From the NCBI GenBank assembly GCA_016865505.2, contig AP025252.1, positions 620,001 through 684,000 on the forward strand: a DNA stretch of 64,000 nucleotides, written 5' to 3'. The stretch is from Bryobacterales bacterium F-183 (GTDB lineage Bacteria; Acidobacteriota; Terriglobia; Bryobacterales; Bryobacteraceae). This document shows, in pieces, positions 20,611-29,490 of this stretch. The first letter of the stretch is position 1. Each line of letters starts with the position of its first letter. The translations under genes and the position numbers were made by a program. The notes beneath the pieces are model-generated. The model did not search any database. It saw only the letters and a program-made list of their open reading frames with translations, and was not told the origin of the DNA.

Positions 20611-22847
20611 AAATCCTGATCGTATTGTTGATGCTTCCGGCGTGGCTTGCCGCACAGCAGAGCTATGACCTGGTGATCGAAAATGGGCGCGTCGTCGACG
20701 GGTCCGGCAATGCTTGGTTTTATGGCGACGTTGCGGTGAAGGGCGATCGCATCGCGCGCATTACACCGGCCGGACACTTGAAGTCGGCGCAGGCCAAGCA
20801 GCGCATCGACGCGCGAGGTCACGTTGTTTCGCCCGGTTTTATTGACATTCAGAGCCATTCGCGATTCGCGATCCTGGCCGGCGACGGTCGCGTCATCAGC
20901 AAAGTGACGCAGGGCATCACGACGGAAATCATGGGCGAAGGTACAACCAACGCACCCGCCAATGACAAGACGCTCGCCATTGACCGCACCTTGGCGGAGT
21001 TCTCATTCCAGGGTCCCCGCGGGTTTGACCGCTGGCTGCGTGCGATGGACAAGCGCGGCTCATCCACGAATTTCGGATCGTTTATTGGATCGGGCACATT
21101 GCGCGCATACGGCAAGGGTATGGCGACGGGCGAGCCTTCGACGGCGGAACTCGAGTCCATGAAAGAGGCCGTACGAAATGCGATGGAAGATGGCGCATTT
21201 GGTATCGCGTCGGCCTTGATTTACCCGCCGAATAACTATTCGAGTACACAGGAATTGATTGAGACCGCCAAGGCGATGGCGCCCTACGGTGGCGTATACA
21301 TCACGCATATGCGTAGCGAAGCGGATCGTTTACTGGAGGCAATTGACGAGGCGCTGGAGATCGGCAAAAAGGGTGGAGTTCCGGTCGAAATCTATCACTT
21401 AAAGGCAGCCGGCAAGCGGAATTGGCCGAAGATCCCGCTGGCGATTGCAAAGATCAACGAGGCTCGACGCCAGGGTATTGACGCCGGTGCGGACATGTAC
21501 GCGTACGTCGCCGGCGGTACGGGTCTGACGGCGTGCCTGCCGCCTTGGTCGCAAGCGGATGGCAAGCTCTTCGACAATCTGGCAAACGCCGAGGTCCGCA
21601 AGAAGATGAAGGCGGAGATGTCGCGCCAGGACGTCGAATGGGAGAACCTCTGCGATCTTTCGACCCCGGAAGGTGTCCTGATTTTGGCCCTGAATTCTGC
21701 GGAAAATCGGGGATTTTCCGGCAAGCGCCTGAGCGAGATCGCGACGGCCAAAGGCAAGGACTGGATGGAGACCGCCATGGATCTGATCCTCGCCGAGCGC
21801 CGCCGTGTCGAAACCATGTACTTCATGGCGAGCGAGGACAACCTGAAGCTGCAGATCCAGCAGCCATGGATGAAGTTCGGCACCGATGCGGGCGGCATCG
21901 ACCCTGCGGTGGCGCGCGACTTATCGCACCCTCGTTCCTACGGCAATTTCACGCGCCTGCTTGGCAAGTACGTGCGGGAAGAGAAGGTGGTCCCGCTTGA
22001 AGATATGATCCGCAAGATGTCCGCTGCCGTAGCCAAGCGGCTGTCGCTGCAGGATCGCGGTGAGCTGCGCGAAGGCGCGTATGCCGACATCGTGATCTTC
22101 AATCCGGATACCGTGATCGACAACGCCACTTACGACAAGCCGCATCAGATATCGACCGGCATCCGTGATGTGTTCGTCAACGGTGTCGCGGTGGTACGCG
22201 ACGGCAAGCATACGGACGCCAAGCCGGGCCGTATTGTGCGAGGTCCTGGGTATGTGCCGCGGCCCCCGGTGGAAGAAGGCGATTTTCGCCCGACGGAACT
22301 GGTGGAGCTAACAAAGCTCGATTCGACCATCAAGCTCGACATCCGCTACGCGACGGCGAATAACTTCGCAGGCGAAGTGTTCTACAAGCAGGCTCGTGCA
22401 TTTTTGCAAAAGCCGGCGGCGGAGGCGCTGGTACGCGCGAATCAGAAATTGAAAAAACAAGGCCTTGGCTTGATGGTGTTCGACGGGTATCGCCCCTGGG
22501 CGGTGACCAAGATGTTCTGGGACGTGACGCCGCAGGAAAAGCGCATCTTTGTGGCAGATCCGTCGAGCGGATCCAAACACAATCGCGGCTGTGCGGTGGA
22601 TTTGACGTTGTACGACCTGAAGTCCGGCCTGCCCGTAGAGATGCCGTCGGGGTACGACGAGATGTCGGAGCGCGCGTTCCCGGATTACAAGGGCGGTACG
22701 GATCTGCAGCGCAAGAATCGCGAGATTCTGCGCAAAGCGATGGAGGCCGAGGGCTTCACGGTGTACGAGCACGAGTGGTGGCACTTTGATTACAAGGACT
22801 GGAAGAGCTACCGCATCGGGGATGTACCGTTTGAGGCAATTCAATAA
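20607..22847 (+). CDS. N-acyl-D-amino-acid deacylase fused to a VanX-type D-Ala-D-Ala dipeptidase, exported
   Basis: A 746-residue protein with a signal peptide (MKILIVLLMLPAWLAAQQ). Residues about 22-550 form an amidohydrolase of the D-aminoacylase family: LVIENGRVVDGSG, SPGFIDIQSHS, ITHMRSE, YHLKAAGKRNW, FGTDAGG and the C-terminal ADIVIFNPDTVID. The usual HxH metal motif reads QSH here. Residues about 566-745 are a VanX/DdpX-type dipeptidase: DGYRPW supplies the arginine, SKHNRGCAVDLT the zinc His and Asp, and EHEWWHFD the catalytic Glu and last His. Such a protein could trim D-amino-acid peptides from cell walls. It is translationally coupled to the upstream oxidoreductase (4-base overlap). 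The fusion is unusual; the substrate is inferred. Confidence 0.87.
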   Translation: MKILIVLLMLPAWLAAQQSYDLVIENGRVVDGSGNAWFYGDVAVKGDRIARITPAGHLKSAQAKQRIDARGHVVSPGFIDIQSHSRFAILAGDGRVISKVTQGITTEIMGEGTTNAPANDKTLAIDRTLAEFSFQGPRGFDRWLRAMDKRGSSTNFGSFIGSGTLRAYGKGMATGEPSTAELESMKEAVRNAMEDGAFGIASALIYPPNNYSSTQELIETAKAMAPYGGVYITHMRSEADRLLEAIDEALEIGKKGGVPVEIYHLKAAGKRNWPKIPLAIAKINEARRQGIDAGADMYAYVAGGTGLTACLPPWSQADGKLFDNLANAEVRKKMKAEMSRQDVEWENLCDLSTPEGVLILALNSAENRGFSGKRLSEIATAKGKDWMETAMDLILAERRRVETMYFMASEDNLKLQIQQPWMKFGTDAGGIDPAVARDLSHPRSYGNFTRLLGKYVREEKVVPLEDMIRKMSAAVAKRLSLQDRGELREGAYADIVIFNPDTVIDNATYDKPHQISTGIRDVFVNGVAVVRDGKHTDAKPGRIVRGPGYVPRPPVEEGDFRPTELVELTKLDSTIKLDIRYATANNFAGEVFYKQARAFLQKPAAEALVRANQKLKKQGLGLMVFDGYRPWAVTKMFWDVTPQEKRIFVADPSSGSKHNRGCAVDLTLYDLKSGLPVEMPSGYDEMSERAFPDYKGGTDLQRKNREILRKAMEAEGFTVYEHEWWHFDYKDWKSYRIGDVPFEAIQ

Positions 22848-22876
22848 CGGCCTATCGAGATACACTAATCACTGGA

Positions 22877-24011
22877 ATGACGCTCGAAGAACTCGAACGG
22901 GAATACCTGCCGCTCCGCCAGCAAGCTGACGCTGTGCGGAGCTATCTTTGACACTACCCGTAAAAAAGCTGACTTAGCAAAAACCGAAGACATCATCGCC
23001 GACCCCAACTTTTGGAACGACCAGGAACGGTCCCAAAAGGTTATGCAGGATCGCAAGCGCCTGGAAGAGGCCATCGACTCCGAAGCACGCGTCGCGCAGA
23101 TGACCGAAGACATCGACACCATGTTCGAACTCGCCCGCGAAGGCGAGGATATGACCGCGGACATCGAACGCGAACTAAAGGCGTTCGCAGGCCATGTCGG
23201 CAAACTCGAAACCGGCATGCTGCTGTCCGGCGAACACGACTCCAAAGGCGCGATCGTCACGATCCATCCTGGAGCGGGCGGTACCGAAAGCCAGGATTGG
23301 GCCGAAATGCTCATGCGCATGTACCTGCGCTGGTGTGAACGCAGCGGCTTCAAGGCAGAAATCACAGATCAGCTCGAAGGCGACGGCGCAGGCATCAAGT
23401 CCGTGACCTTCGAAATCGACGGCATCAACGCCTATGGCCTGCTTTCGTCCGAAGTAGGCGTACACCGCCTGGTTCGCATTTCGCCGTTTGATTCCGCAGC
23501 CCGCCGGCACACGTCGTTCGCGTCCGTATTTGTGATCCCCATGGTGGATGACGACGTCAAGATCGAGATCAAGCCTGACGATCTCAAAGTGGACGTCTTC
23601 CGCGCCTCCGGCGCTGGTGGACAGCATGTCAACCGCACCGAATCGGCTGTACGCATGACGCACCTGCCAACCGGCATCGTCGTGCAGTGCCAGAACGAGC
23701 GCTCGCAACATAAGAACCGCGCCAGCGCCTTGAAGCAACTCCGCGCCAAGCTGTTTGAGCACGAGATGTCCAAGCGTCGCGAGGCCGAGAAGAAGCTCGA
23801 AGACTCGAAGCTCGACATCGGCTTCGGCTCGCAGATCCGCTCCTACGTGCTCGCGCCGTACCGCATGGTGAAGGACCATCGCACCAAGCTTTCCATCGGC
23901 GACGTCGACCGCGTACTCGATGGCGACCTCGAAGACCTGCAGCATGCCTGGCTCGTGTGGCGCAAAACGGGCAAGCTCGCGAGTGACGCCAAGGATGACG
24001 ACAACGATTGA
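22877..24011 (+). CDS. prfB: Peptide chain release factor 2, expressed by programmed +1 frameshift
   Basis: Translation starts at the ATG at 22877 and reaches an in-frame TGA at 22949-22951 after 24 codons. Skipping the T at 22949 continues in the +1 frame for 353 codons (DTTRKKADLAKTEDI onward), giving 377 residues, close to the usual RF2 length. The long frame contains the peptide-anticodon motif SPF (RISPFDSAARRHTSF) and the catalytic GGQ (GAGGQHVNRTESAVR) near residue 247. RF2 recognises UGA and UAA. Because UGA is the site of the shift, RF2 shortage favours frameshifting, which is the known autoregulation. The end overlaps the Sua5-type gene by 17 bases. Confidence 0.95.
22935..22951 (+). 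promoter_or_regulatory. prfB programmed frameshift site
   Basis: The sequence GTGCGGAGCTATCTTTGAC spans the shift. CTT TGA C is the canonical slippery codon, stop and following C, and GGAG three bases before TATCTT is the internal Shine-Dalgarno-like stimulator at the usual spacing. Confidence 0.93.
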
Positions 24012-24885
24012 GGACGCCGCCCGGATCCTGAGGTCCGGTGGTGTCGTCGCGTTTCCGACAGAGACCGTCTACGGCTTGGGCGCCAATGCACTCGACCCGC
24101 AGGCGGTCCGCCGCATTTACGAGCAAAAAGGCCGTCCGGCGACGAGTCCACTCATCGTGCATGTGTCGTCAATTGAGATGGCGCGAAGCTTGAGTTCGGC
24201 ATGGCCCACTGCGGCGGAAGAGCTCGCCCTGCGATACTGGCCGGGACCCTTATCCATCGTGGTCCCCAAGATCGCCGCTGTACCGGATGAGGTCACGTCG
24301 GGACTGCCCACCGTAGGTCTGCGCATCCCACGGCATCCCGTGGCGCTGCAGTTGCTGGCGTTGGCTGGCGTCCCCGTGGCCGCGCCCAGTGCCAACAAGT
24401 TCACCGAAGTTTCGCCGACTACTGCGCAGCATGTACGCGACACGTTCGGCGACGCGGTCCCCGTCGTCGATGGTGGACCCTGCGATGTCGGCATTGAATC
24501 GACCGTCGTTGCCGTATCGGCCACCGGCAAGATTCAGCTCTTACGCCCTGGCATGCTGCAGATTCCAGAAGCGGTGATTGCGGAGATTGAAAGCAAGTCC
24601 CTGTCGCCGGGGCTGCATCCCAAGCATTACAGTCCAAAGCGGACGCGCGTCATGGTGGGGACAGCGGCCGTACCCGGCAGCATCTACGTCTGGCATACGC
24701 AGCAACTGGACAACATCGCAAGCTTGCAGTTGCCCAAAGAACCCTCGGCTTACGCAGCCAAGCTCTATGCCGTACTGCACGACCTCGACGCGCAAGGCTA
24801 CACAGCCATCGTGTTTGAGCCGCTGCCAGAGGACCCCGCTTGGGACGCCCTGCGGGACCGGCTCCACCGAGCGTCAGTCGCCTGA
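23995..24885 (+). CDS. Threonylcarbamoyl-AMP synthase, Sua5 type
   Basis: A 296-residue protein. The YrdC domain (about 1-195) shows FPTETVYGLGANA, KGRPATSPL, WPGPLSIVV, GLRIPRHP and APSANKFTEVSPTTA. The linker SPGLHPKHYSP, a Sua5 hallmark, is followed by the C-terminal Sua5 domain. Sua5 makes threonylcarbamoyl-AMP from threonine, bicarbonate and ATP, the first step of t6A formation at position 37 of ANN-decoding tRNAs. I chose the ATG at 23995, which lies inside the end of prfB; an in-frame start at 23920 would give a poor N-terminal extension. The 3' end overlaps the converging gene by 12 bases. Confidence 0.92.
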   Translation: MTTTIEDAARILRSGGVVAFPTETVYGLGANALDPQAVRRIYEQKGRPATSPLIVHVSSIEMARSLSSAWPTAAEELALRYWPGPLSIVVPKIAAVPDEVTSGLPTVGLRIPRHPVALQLLALAGVPVAAPSANKFTEVSPTTAQHVRDTFGDAVPVVDGGPCDVGIESTVVAVSATGKIQLLRPGMLQIPEAVIAEIESKSLSPGLHPKHYSPKRTRVMVGTAAVPGSIYVWHTQQLDNIASLQLPKEPSAYAAKLYAVLHDLDAQGYTAIVFEPLPEDPAWDALRDRLHRASVA

Positions 24886-25527
24886 AGTCTGGCCCTGAAA
24901 GCGAACAATCCCATCGCTGTATAGACGAAGCGCCACCGGCAAGGACACATAACGGTCCCCCATCAAGCGCATCACACGTGGGCACTTCTGCACGATCTTG
25001 CCTGCGATGGTCTTCACCGTCACTTCACCGCGCTTGGACTGTTCAATCTTTTCGACACCCTGAAACGCAATCGCGATGTCGCTCAACCGTGCCTGCGGTT
25101 GCAGCAGAAAGCTCACATCCAGTGATCCGTCAGCGCTCAGTTCGTAGATCGCGTCGATGCCCTGGTACACATTGCGGCGCACCAACTTCGAATACAGCGG
25201 GATGTATAACGGCCCGTCGGACGCCACCGTATTGCGCACAGCGTAACGGAAGCCCAGAGCATTAAAAGGACCCGCCGCCGAGTTCTTCAGTACAACGCCC
25301 ACACCGGTGGAATCCACCATGCCGTCGTCCGTGAACAGCGTGACGCCGCCGTCGGTAAAGACGACATAGCGCACCTCTTCCGCATAGCGGCCCATGTTCG
25401 GTTCGATGCGGAACTTGCTGGGCTCCTGCGCGCGCAAAGCGGGAATCGCCATAGGCGGCCCATCGATCCTTGCGGCCGCTGCCGGTGCCGGATACGCCAG
25501 GTGCAGGAACAGTGTGAGAGCCAGCAT
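24874..25527 (-). CDS. Exported DUF7948-like protein, short form
   Basis: A 217-residue protein with a signal peptide (MLALTLFLHLAYPAPAAA). The body resembles the N-terminal domain found before SBBP/beta-propeller repeats in large acidobacterial surface proteins: FRIEPNMGRYAEEVRYVV, GGVTLFTDDG, KLVRRNVYQGIDAIYEL and SLDVSFLLQPQARLSDIAIAF. Those proteins usually continue with many repeats; here the chain stops after the domain, so this is a stand-alone or truncated version. It converges on the Sua5-type gene. The function is unknown, and the family match is from pattern memory. Confidence 0.65.
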   Translation of the reverse strand: MLALTLFLHLAYPAPAAAARIDGPPMAIPALRAQEPSKFRIEPNMGRYAEEVRYVVFTDGGVTLFTDDGMVDSTGVGVVLKNSAAGPFNALGFRYAVRNTVASDGPLYIPLYSKLVRRNVYQGIDAIYELSADGSLDVSFLLQPQARLSDIAIAFQGVEKIEQSKRGEVTVKTIAGKIVQKCPRVMRLMGDRYVSLPVALRLYSDGIVRFQGQTSGD

Positions 25528-25627
25528 GGCTCAGGGTAAGGATCAGGTACCTGCGGCACCTAGAGTACTACCGTCTGGTACGGATCAGAACGCGAGTACC
25601 ATGGCACGCTTATGATGGAACTTCCGT

Positions 25628-27133
25628 ATGATTTCCCGCCGTCAGGTTCTCCAGGCCCTCGGTTCCAGCGTCGTTCTTGCGCAAACGCCAAAGCCCAATA
25701 TTGTTTTCGTCTTCACGGACGATCATGCCTTTCAGGCCATCTCCGCCTACAAAGGCCGTTTGAAGCTGAACGACACACCGAACATCGACCGTATCGCCCG
25801 CGAAGGCATGCTGTTTGACCGCTGCATCGTCCCCAATTCCATCTGCGCCCCGGCGCGCGCCACGATCCTGACTGGGCAGTACAGCCATCGCAACGGTGTA
25901 CCCGATAATCGCGCGGTGTTCGATGGCTCCAAAGTGACGTTCCCCAAGCTCCTGCGCGGCGCAGGCTATCAGACAGCGTTGTTCGGCAAGTGGCACCTGC
26001 AGTCGGACCCCACAGGCTTTGACGCATGGGAGGTTCTGCCCGGCCAAGGCAGCTACTACAACCCGGACTTCATCACGCCTGCAGGCCGCGTGCGCAAAGA
26101 AGGCTACGCGACGGACCTCATCACTGATCGCGGCATCGAATGGTTGAACTCGCGTGACAAGGCAAAGCCCTTCTGCCTGATGCTCCAGCACAAGGCGCCG
26201 CATCGCAACTGGATGCCCGCCCCGCGGCACTATTCGCTATACGAGAAGACCACCTTCCCTGAGCCCGACACGCTCTTCGACAACTACGAGAACCGCGCGT
26301 CCCCAGCGTCCAAGAACGAAATGGAGATCGACCGGCACATGCGCCTGCCTATGGACCTGAAGGTCAAAGAACCCGGCAAAGACTGGACATTCATGCCCGA
26401 ATACCAACGCATGACCGCCAGTCAGAAAGCAGCGTGGGAGACCGCCTACCAAGGCCGCAACGACGAGTTCGCAAGGCTGCAGCCCAAAGGCAAAGACCTC
26501 GTCCGTTGGAAGTACCAGCAGTACATGAAGGACTATCTGCGCTGCATCGCGGCCGTAGATGAGAACGTGGGTCGCGTGCTCGAGTATCTGGACACCAACG
26601 GCCTCGCGCGGAACACCTTGATCGTCTACGCGTCCGACCAAGGCTTCTATCTGGGCGAGCACGGCTGGTTTGACAAGCGCTGGATCTATGAAGAATCCCT
26701 GCGCACCCCATGCGTCGCGCGCTGGCCCGGCAAGATCAAGGCCGGGGTGCGATCCAAAGCCATGGTGTCCAATCTGGACTTTGCGCAGACTTTTCTGGAT
26801 GCTGCAGGCGTGCAGGCAGATCCGGGCATGCAAGGCCGCAGTTTGCTTCCGGTGTTCCGTGATGGCAAAGCGCCTGCTGGTTGGCGCAAAAGCTTCTACT
26901 ACCGCTACACCGAACCCGGCGAACACAACGTCGCGCCGCATGAAGGCGTGGTGACAGATCGCTACAAGCTTGTGTACTTCTGGGAAACCAAAGAATGGGA
27001 AATGTACGATTTGGCCGAAGATCCACGCGAGTTGCGCAGTGTGTACAACCACGCGTCGTACGCCAAGGTTCGCAAGGAGCTGGAGGCCGAACTCGAACGA
27101 GTCCGCACGGAAGCAGGCGCGCCTAAATCTTGA
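25628..27133 (+). CDS. Secreted sulfatase (arylsulfatase family)
   Basis: A 501-residue sulfatase. A Tat-type leader SRRQVLQALG begins near residue 3. The metal-binding start NIVFVFTDDHAF lies at about 24-35. The sulfatase signature with the cysteine to be turned into formylglycine, CAPARATILTG, begins at residue 73, so it is the C-type needing a formylglycine-generating enzyme. Later motifs are GKWHLQ, QHKAPHRNW, YASDQGFYLGEHGWFDKRW and the C-terminal YDLAEDPRELRSV. It releases sulfate from sulfate esters, probably sugars. Position next to an HGSNAT-like protein suggests polysaccharide use. It converges with an 11-base overlap on that gene. Confidence 0.92.
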   Translation: MISRRQVLQALGSSVVLAQTPKPNIVFVFTDDHAFQAISAYKGRLKLNDTPNIDRIAREGMLFDRCIVPNSICAPARATILTGQYSHRNGVPDNRAVFDGSKVTFPKLLRGAGYQTALFGKWHLQSDPTGFDAWEVLPGQGSYYNPDFITPAGRVRKEGYATDLITDRGIEWLNSRDKAKPFCLMLQHKAPHRNWMPAPRHYSLYEKTTFPEPDTLFDNYENRASPASKNEMEIDRHMRLPMDLKVKEPGKDWTFMPEYQRMTASQKAAWETAYQGRNDEFARLQPKGKDLVRWKYQQYMKDYLRCIAAVDENVGRVLEYLDTNGLARNTLIVYASDQGFYLGEHGWFDKRWIYEESLRTPCVARWPGKIKAGVRSKAMVSNLDFAQTFLDAAGVQADPGMQGRSLLPVFRDGKAPAGWRKSFYYRYTEPGEHNVAPHEGVVTDRYKLVYFWETKEWEMYDLAEDPRELRSVYNHASYAKVRKELEAELERVRTEAGAPKS

Positions 27134-28139
27134 AGAAGATCTTGCGCTGATAGAGCCAATAGCAAAGGCTCCACATCACCAGCATCACCAGGAGGTAATG
27201 CGGGATGGCTCCCGGCGGCCCTAAAAACGCGAACTTATTGCCATCGAAGTTGGCGAGTCCGCGTGATAGCCACCCGCTCAACACCTGGCTAAAGCTGTAG
27301 ATAAAGATGCTGTTGGCGCCAATCACCGACGCGACAAACGTCCAGCGTCCACGCCAGTTCAGGACCTCAACCAGCCAGTAACAGACCGCAAAGAACAGCA
27401 GTACCCAACCTGCGCTGAAGAAGGTGAAGGATGCCGTCCAAAGTCGCTTAACCATGGGGATCCACGGCGCCAGCGAGAAGCCAAGCCCGAAACAGGCAGC
27501 GGAAGAAATTGCCAGAATCCGCAGTCTTTTGCCGTCTTCCGGCACATTCTGCAACAGCAACCCGGTCCAGCAGCCGAACAGTACGGTGATGCCGTTGCCG
27601 AGAAAGTTCAAGGTCGTGTAGTGGCCGGAATAGTTGTACCCAAGCACCGCGCGATCCACAGCGGCAGCGTAGTTGGCCACCGGATCAAACCCGCCCGCAG
27701 TCCAGAAGAAAAGACCGTTATGAACAATCAGGATCAACGTCGCCACAACCATCTGCAGCCGAAACGGCAGTTGCAGGATGCCAAAACACATCAGGTAACT
27801 GAACGCGATCTGGCACAGGACGTTGATGAACTGCAGCTTCAACGGGCTATCCGGTGACTTGCCAAAGTTCGACAGCAGGTTAGACAGGACGATCAACGCA
27901 AACGTCCGCCACAACACGTGCCGGAACACATCGCCCTTGCGATTGCGAAACGCGATCGGCATCGCGACACCGACGATAAACGTGAACGCCGGCTGAATGA
28001 GGTCCCACAGCGTACATCCCACCCATTCGGCATGCTCAAACTGCGGGTTGCGATACGCGTCGTAAATGCCAAAACCGTGCGAGACCAGCAGCAGCATCGT
28101 AATGCCGCGGAAGACGTCGAGCGATAACAGTCGCGTCAT
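27123..28139 (-). CDS. HGSNAT-like (DUF5009/DUF1624 type) polytopic membrane acyltransferase
   Basis: A 338-residue protein with about ten hydrophobic helices. The N-terminus LLSLDVFRGITMLLLVSHG and the short segment HAEWVGCTLWDLIQPAFTFIVG match heparan-alpha-glucosaminide N-acetyltransferase-like proteins, including the conserved histidine near residue 36. Such proteins are thought to move acetyl groups across a membrane onto amino sugars. In bacteria the substrate is unknown. It is the last gene of a minus-strand run, one base after the DUF1501 gene, and overlaps the converging sulfatase. Confidence 0.8.
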   Translation of the reverse strand: MTRLLSLDVFRGITMLLLVSHGFGIYDAYRNPQFEHAEWVGCTLWDLIQPAFTFIVGVAMPIAFRNRKGDVFRHVLWRTFALIVLSNLLSNFGKSPDSPLKLQFINVLCQIAFSYLMCFGILQLPFRLQMVVATLILIVHNGLFFWTAGGFDPVANYAAAVDRAVLGYNYSGHYTTLNFLGNGITVLFGCWTGLLLQNVPEDGKRLRILAISSAACFGLGFSLAPWIPMVKRLWTASFTFFSAGWVLLFFAVCYWLVEVLNWRGRWTFVASVIGANSIFIYSFSQVLSGWLSRGLANFDGNKFAFLGPPGAIPHYLLVMLVMWSLCYWLYQRKIFFKI

Positions 28140-28140
28140 G

Positions 28141-29490
28141 TTAGGCGATGAGATCCATCACGGTCTTGCCATGGACATCGGGTAACGTCACATCGCGCCC
28201 GCCAAAGCGGTACGTCAGCTCGGTATGCTCCAGACCCAATAAATACAGGATCGTAGCGTGCAGGTCATGTATGGTGACCACGTTCTCCACAGCCTTGTTT
28301 CCCACGTCGTCCGTCGCGCCGTAGATCAGCCCGGGCTTCGTGCCGCCACCTGCCATCCAGATCGTGAACCCTGCCGTATGATGGTCGCGACCGTCGCCGT
28401 TGCCCGTGTCCGGCGTACGTCCAAACTCGCCCGCCCAGATCACCAAGGTCTCTTTCAAAAGCCCGCGCTGCTTCAGATCTTTCAACAGCGCCGTCACGGC
28501 CTGATCCGTCACCATCGCATTGGTTTCATGCCCATGCTTCAACTGATCATGCTGATCCCACGTGCCGTTCTGCCCGAACAGATTGGGAGGCGTCACCTCC
28601 ACAAAACGCACGCCCGCTTCAATCAGACGCCGCGCCCGCAGGCACTGCAGGCCGTACGCACGCTTATGCGGGTTCTGCACGTCCAGCCCGTACAGCTTGC
28701 GAATCGATTCCGGCTCGCGACCCAGATTCAGTACATCCGGCGCCAGCGCCTGCATGCGGTACGCCATCTCGAAGTTCGAAATCGCAGCATCCACAGCGCC
28801 TTCATTGCCTGCACGAGCCAGAAACTCGCGATCCTGATCGAGCAACGTCTGCATCTTCGTACGTTGAATCGCGTCCGCATCGGCAGGCTTGATGTTGTCC
28901 ACCGGCGTACCTTCCGCACGCACACTCATCGCCTGGTGCGTCGCCGGCAGAAAGCCATTGCTGAAGTTCTCAAGCCCACCCGGCGGATTGTCGCCATGGT
29001 TCAGCAGTAGGTAACCCGGCAGGTTCTTGTTCTCGCTACCCAGGCCGTACGTCACCCAGGACCCGAGGCTCGGAAAGCCCCCAAAATTGCGGCCCGTATG
29101 AAAGAAAACGTTGGCGCGCGCATGCAGCGGAAACTCCGACACCATCGACCGGATCACAGTCAGATCGTCCACGACACTTGTGATGTGCGGAAAAAGTTCG
29201 CTCACCGGAAGCCCGATCTGGCCGTATGTTTTGAACTGCCAAGGACACTTCAGCCACTTGCGACTGGGCCCCGCGACGTAGCTATCCAGCTTGCAAGGCT
29301 TACCGTCCAACTCCGCCAACTTCGGCTTGGGATCGAAGCTGTCCATGTGGGACACGCCGCCCGGCATAAACAGCAGAATGACGTTCTTCGCTCGAGGCGC
29401 GTGATGCGTCTTGCCATCGGCCAGCATCGCAGTGAGCGCCAAGGATCCAAAGCCGTTCGATGCGACCTTCAACATCTCGCGTCTGGTCAT
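28141..29490 (-). CDS. DUF1501 (sulfatase-fold) exported protein
   Basis: A 449-residue protein with a Tat-like leader (MTRREMLKVASNGFG). The sequence follows the DUF1501 pattern: AKNVILLFMPGGVSHMDSFDPKPK, NKNLPGYLLLN, GLENFSNGFLPATHQA, then LVIWAGEFGRTPDTGNGDGRDHH and VTIHDLHATILYLLG. The domain belongs to the alkaline-phosphatase/sulfatase superfamily but lacks the sulfatase cysteine signature, so catalysis is uncertain. It overlaps the upstream DUF1549/DUF1553 gene by four bases. DUF1501 genes almost always follow such genes. The frame extends to 29682, inside the neighbour, so I start at 29490. Confidence 0.88.
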   Translation of the reverse strand: MTRREMLKVASNGFGSLALTAMLADGKTHHAPRAKNVILLFMPGGVSHMDSFDPKPKLAELDGKPCKLDSYVAGPSRKWLKCPWQFKTYGQIGLPVSELFPHITSVVDDLTVIRSMVSEFPLHARANVFFHTGRNFGGFPSLGSWVTYGLGSENKNLPGYLLLNHGDNPPGGLENFSNGFLPATHQAMSVRAEGTPVDNIKPADADAIQRTKMQTLLDQDREFLARAGNEGAVDAAISNFEMAYRMQALAPDVLNLGREPESIRKLYGLDVQNPHKRAYGLQCLRARRLIEAGVRFVEVTPPNLFGQNGTWDQHDQLKHGHETNAMVTDQAVTALLKDLKQRGLLKETLVIWAGEFGRTPDTGNGDGRDHHTAGFTIWMAGGGTKPGLIYGATDDVGNKAVENVVTIHDLHATILYLLGLEHTELTYRFGGRDVTLPDVHGKTVMDLIA

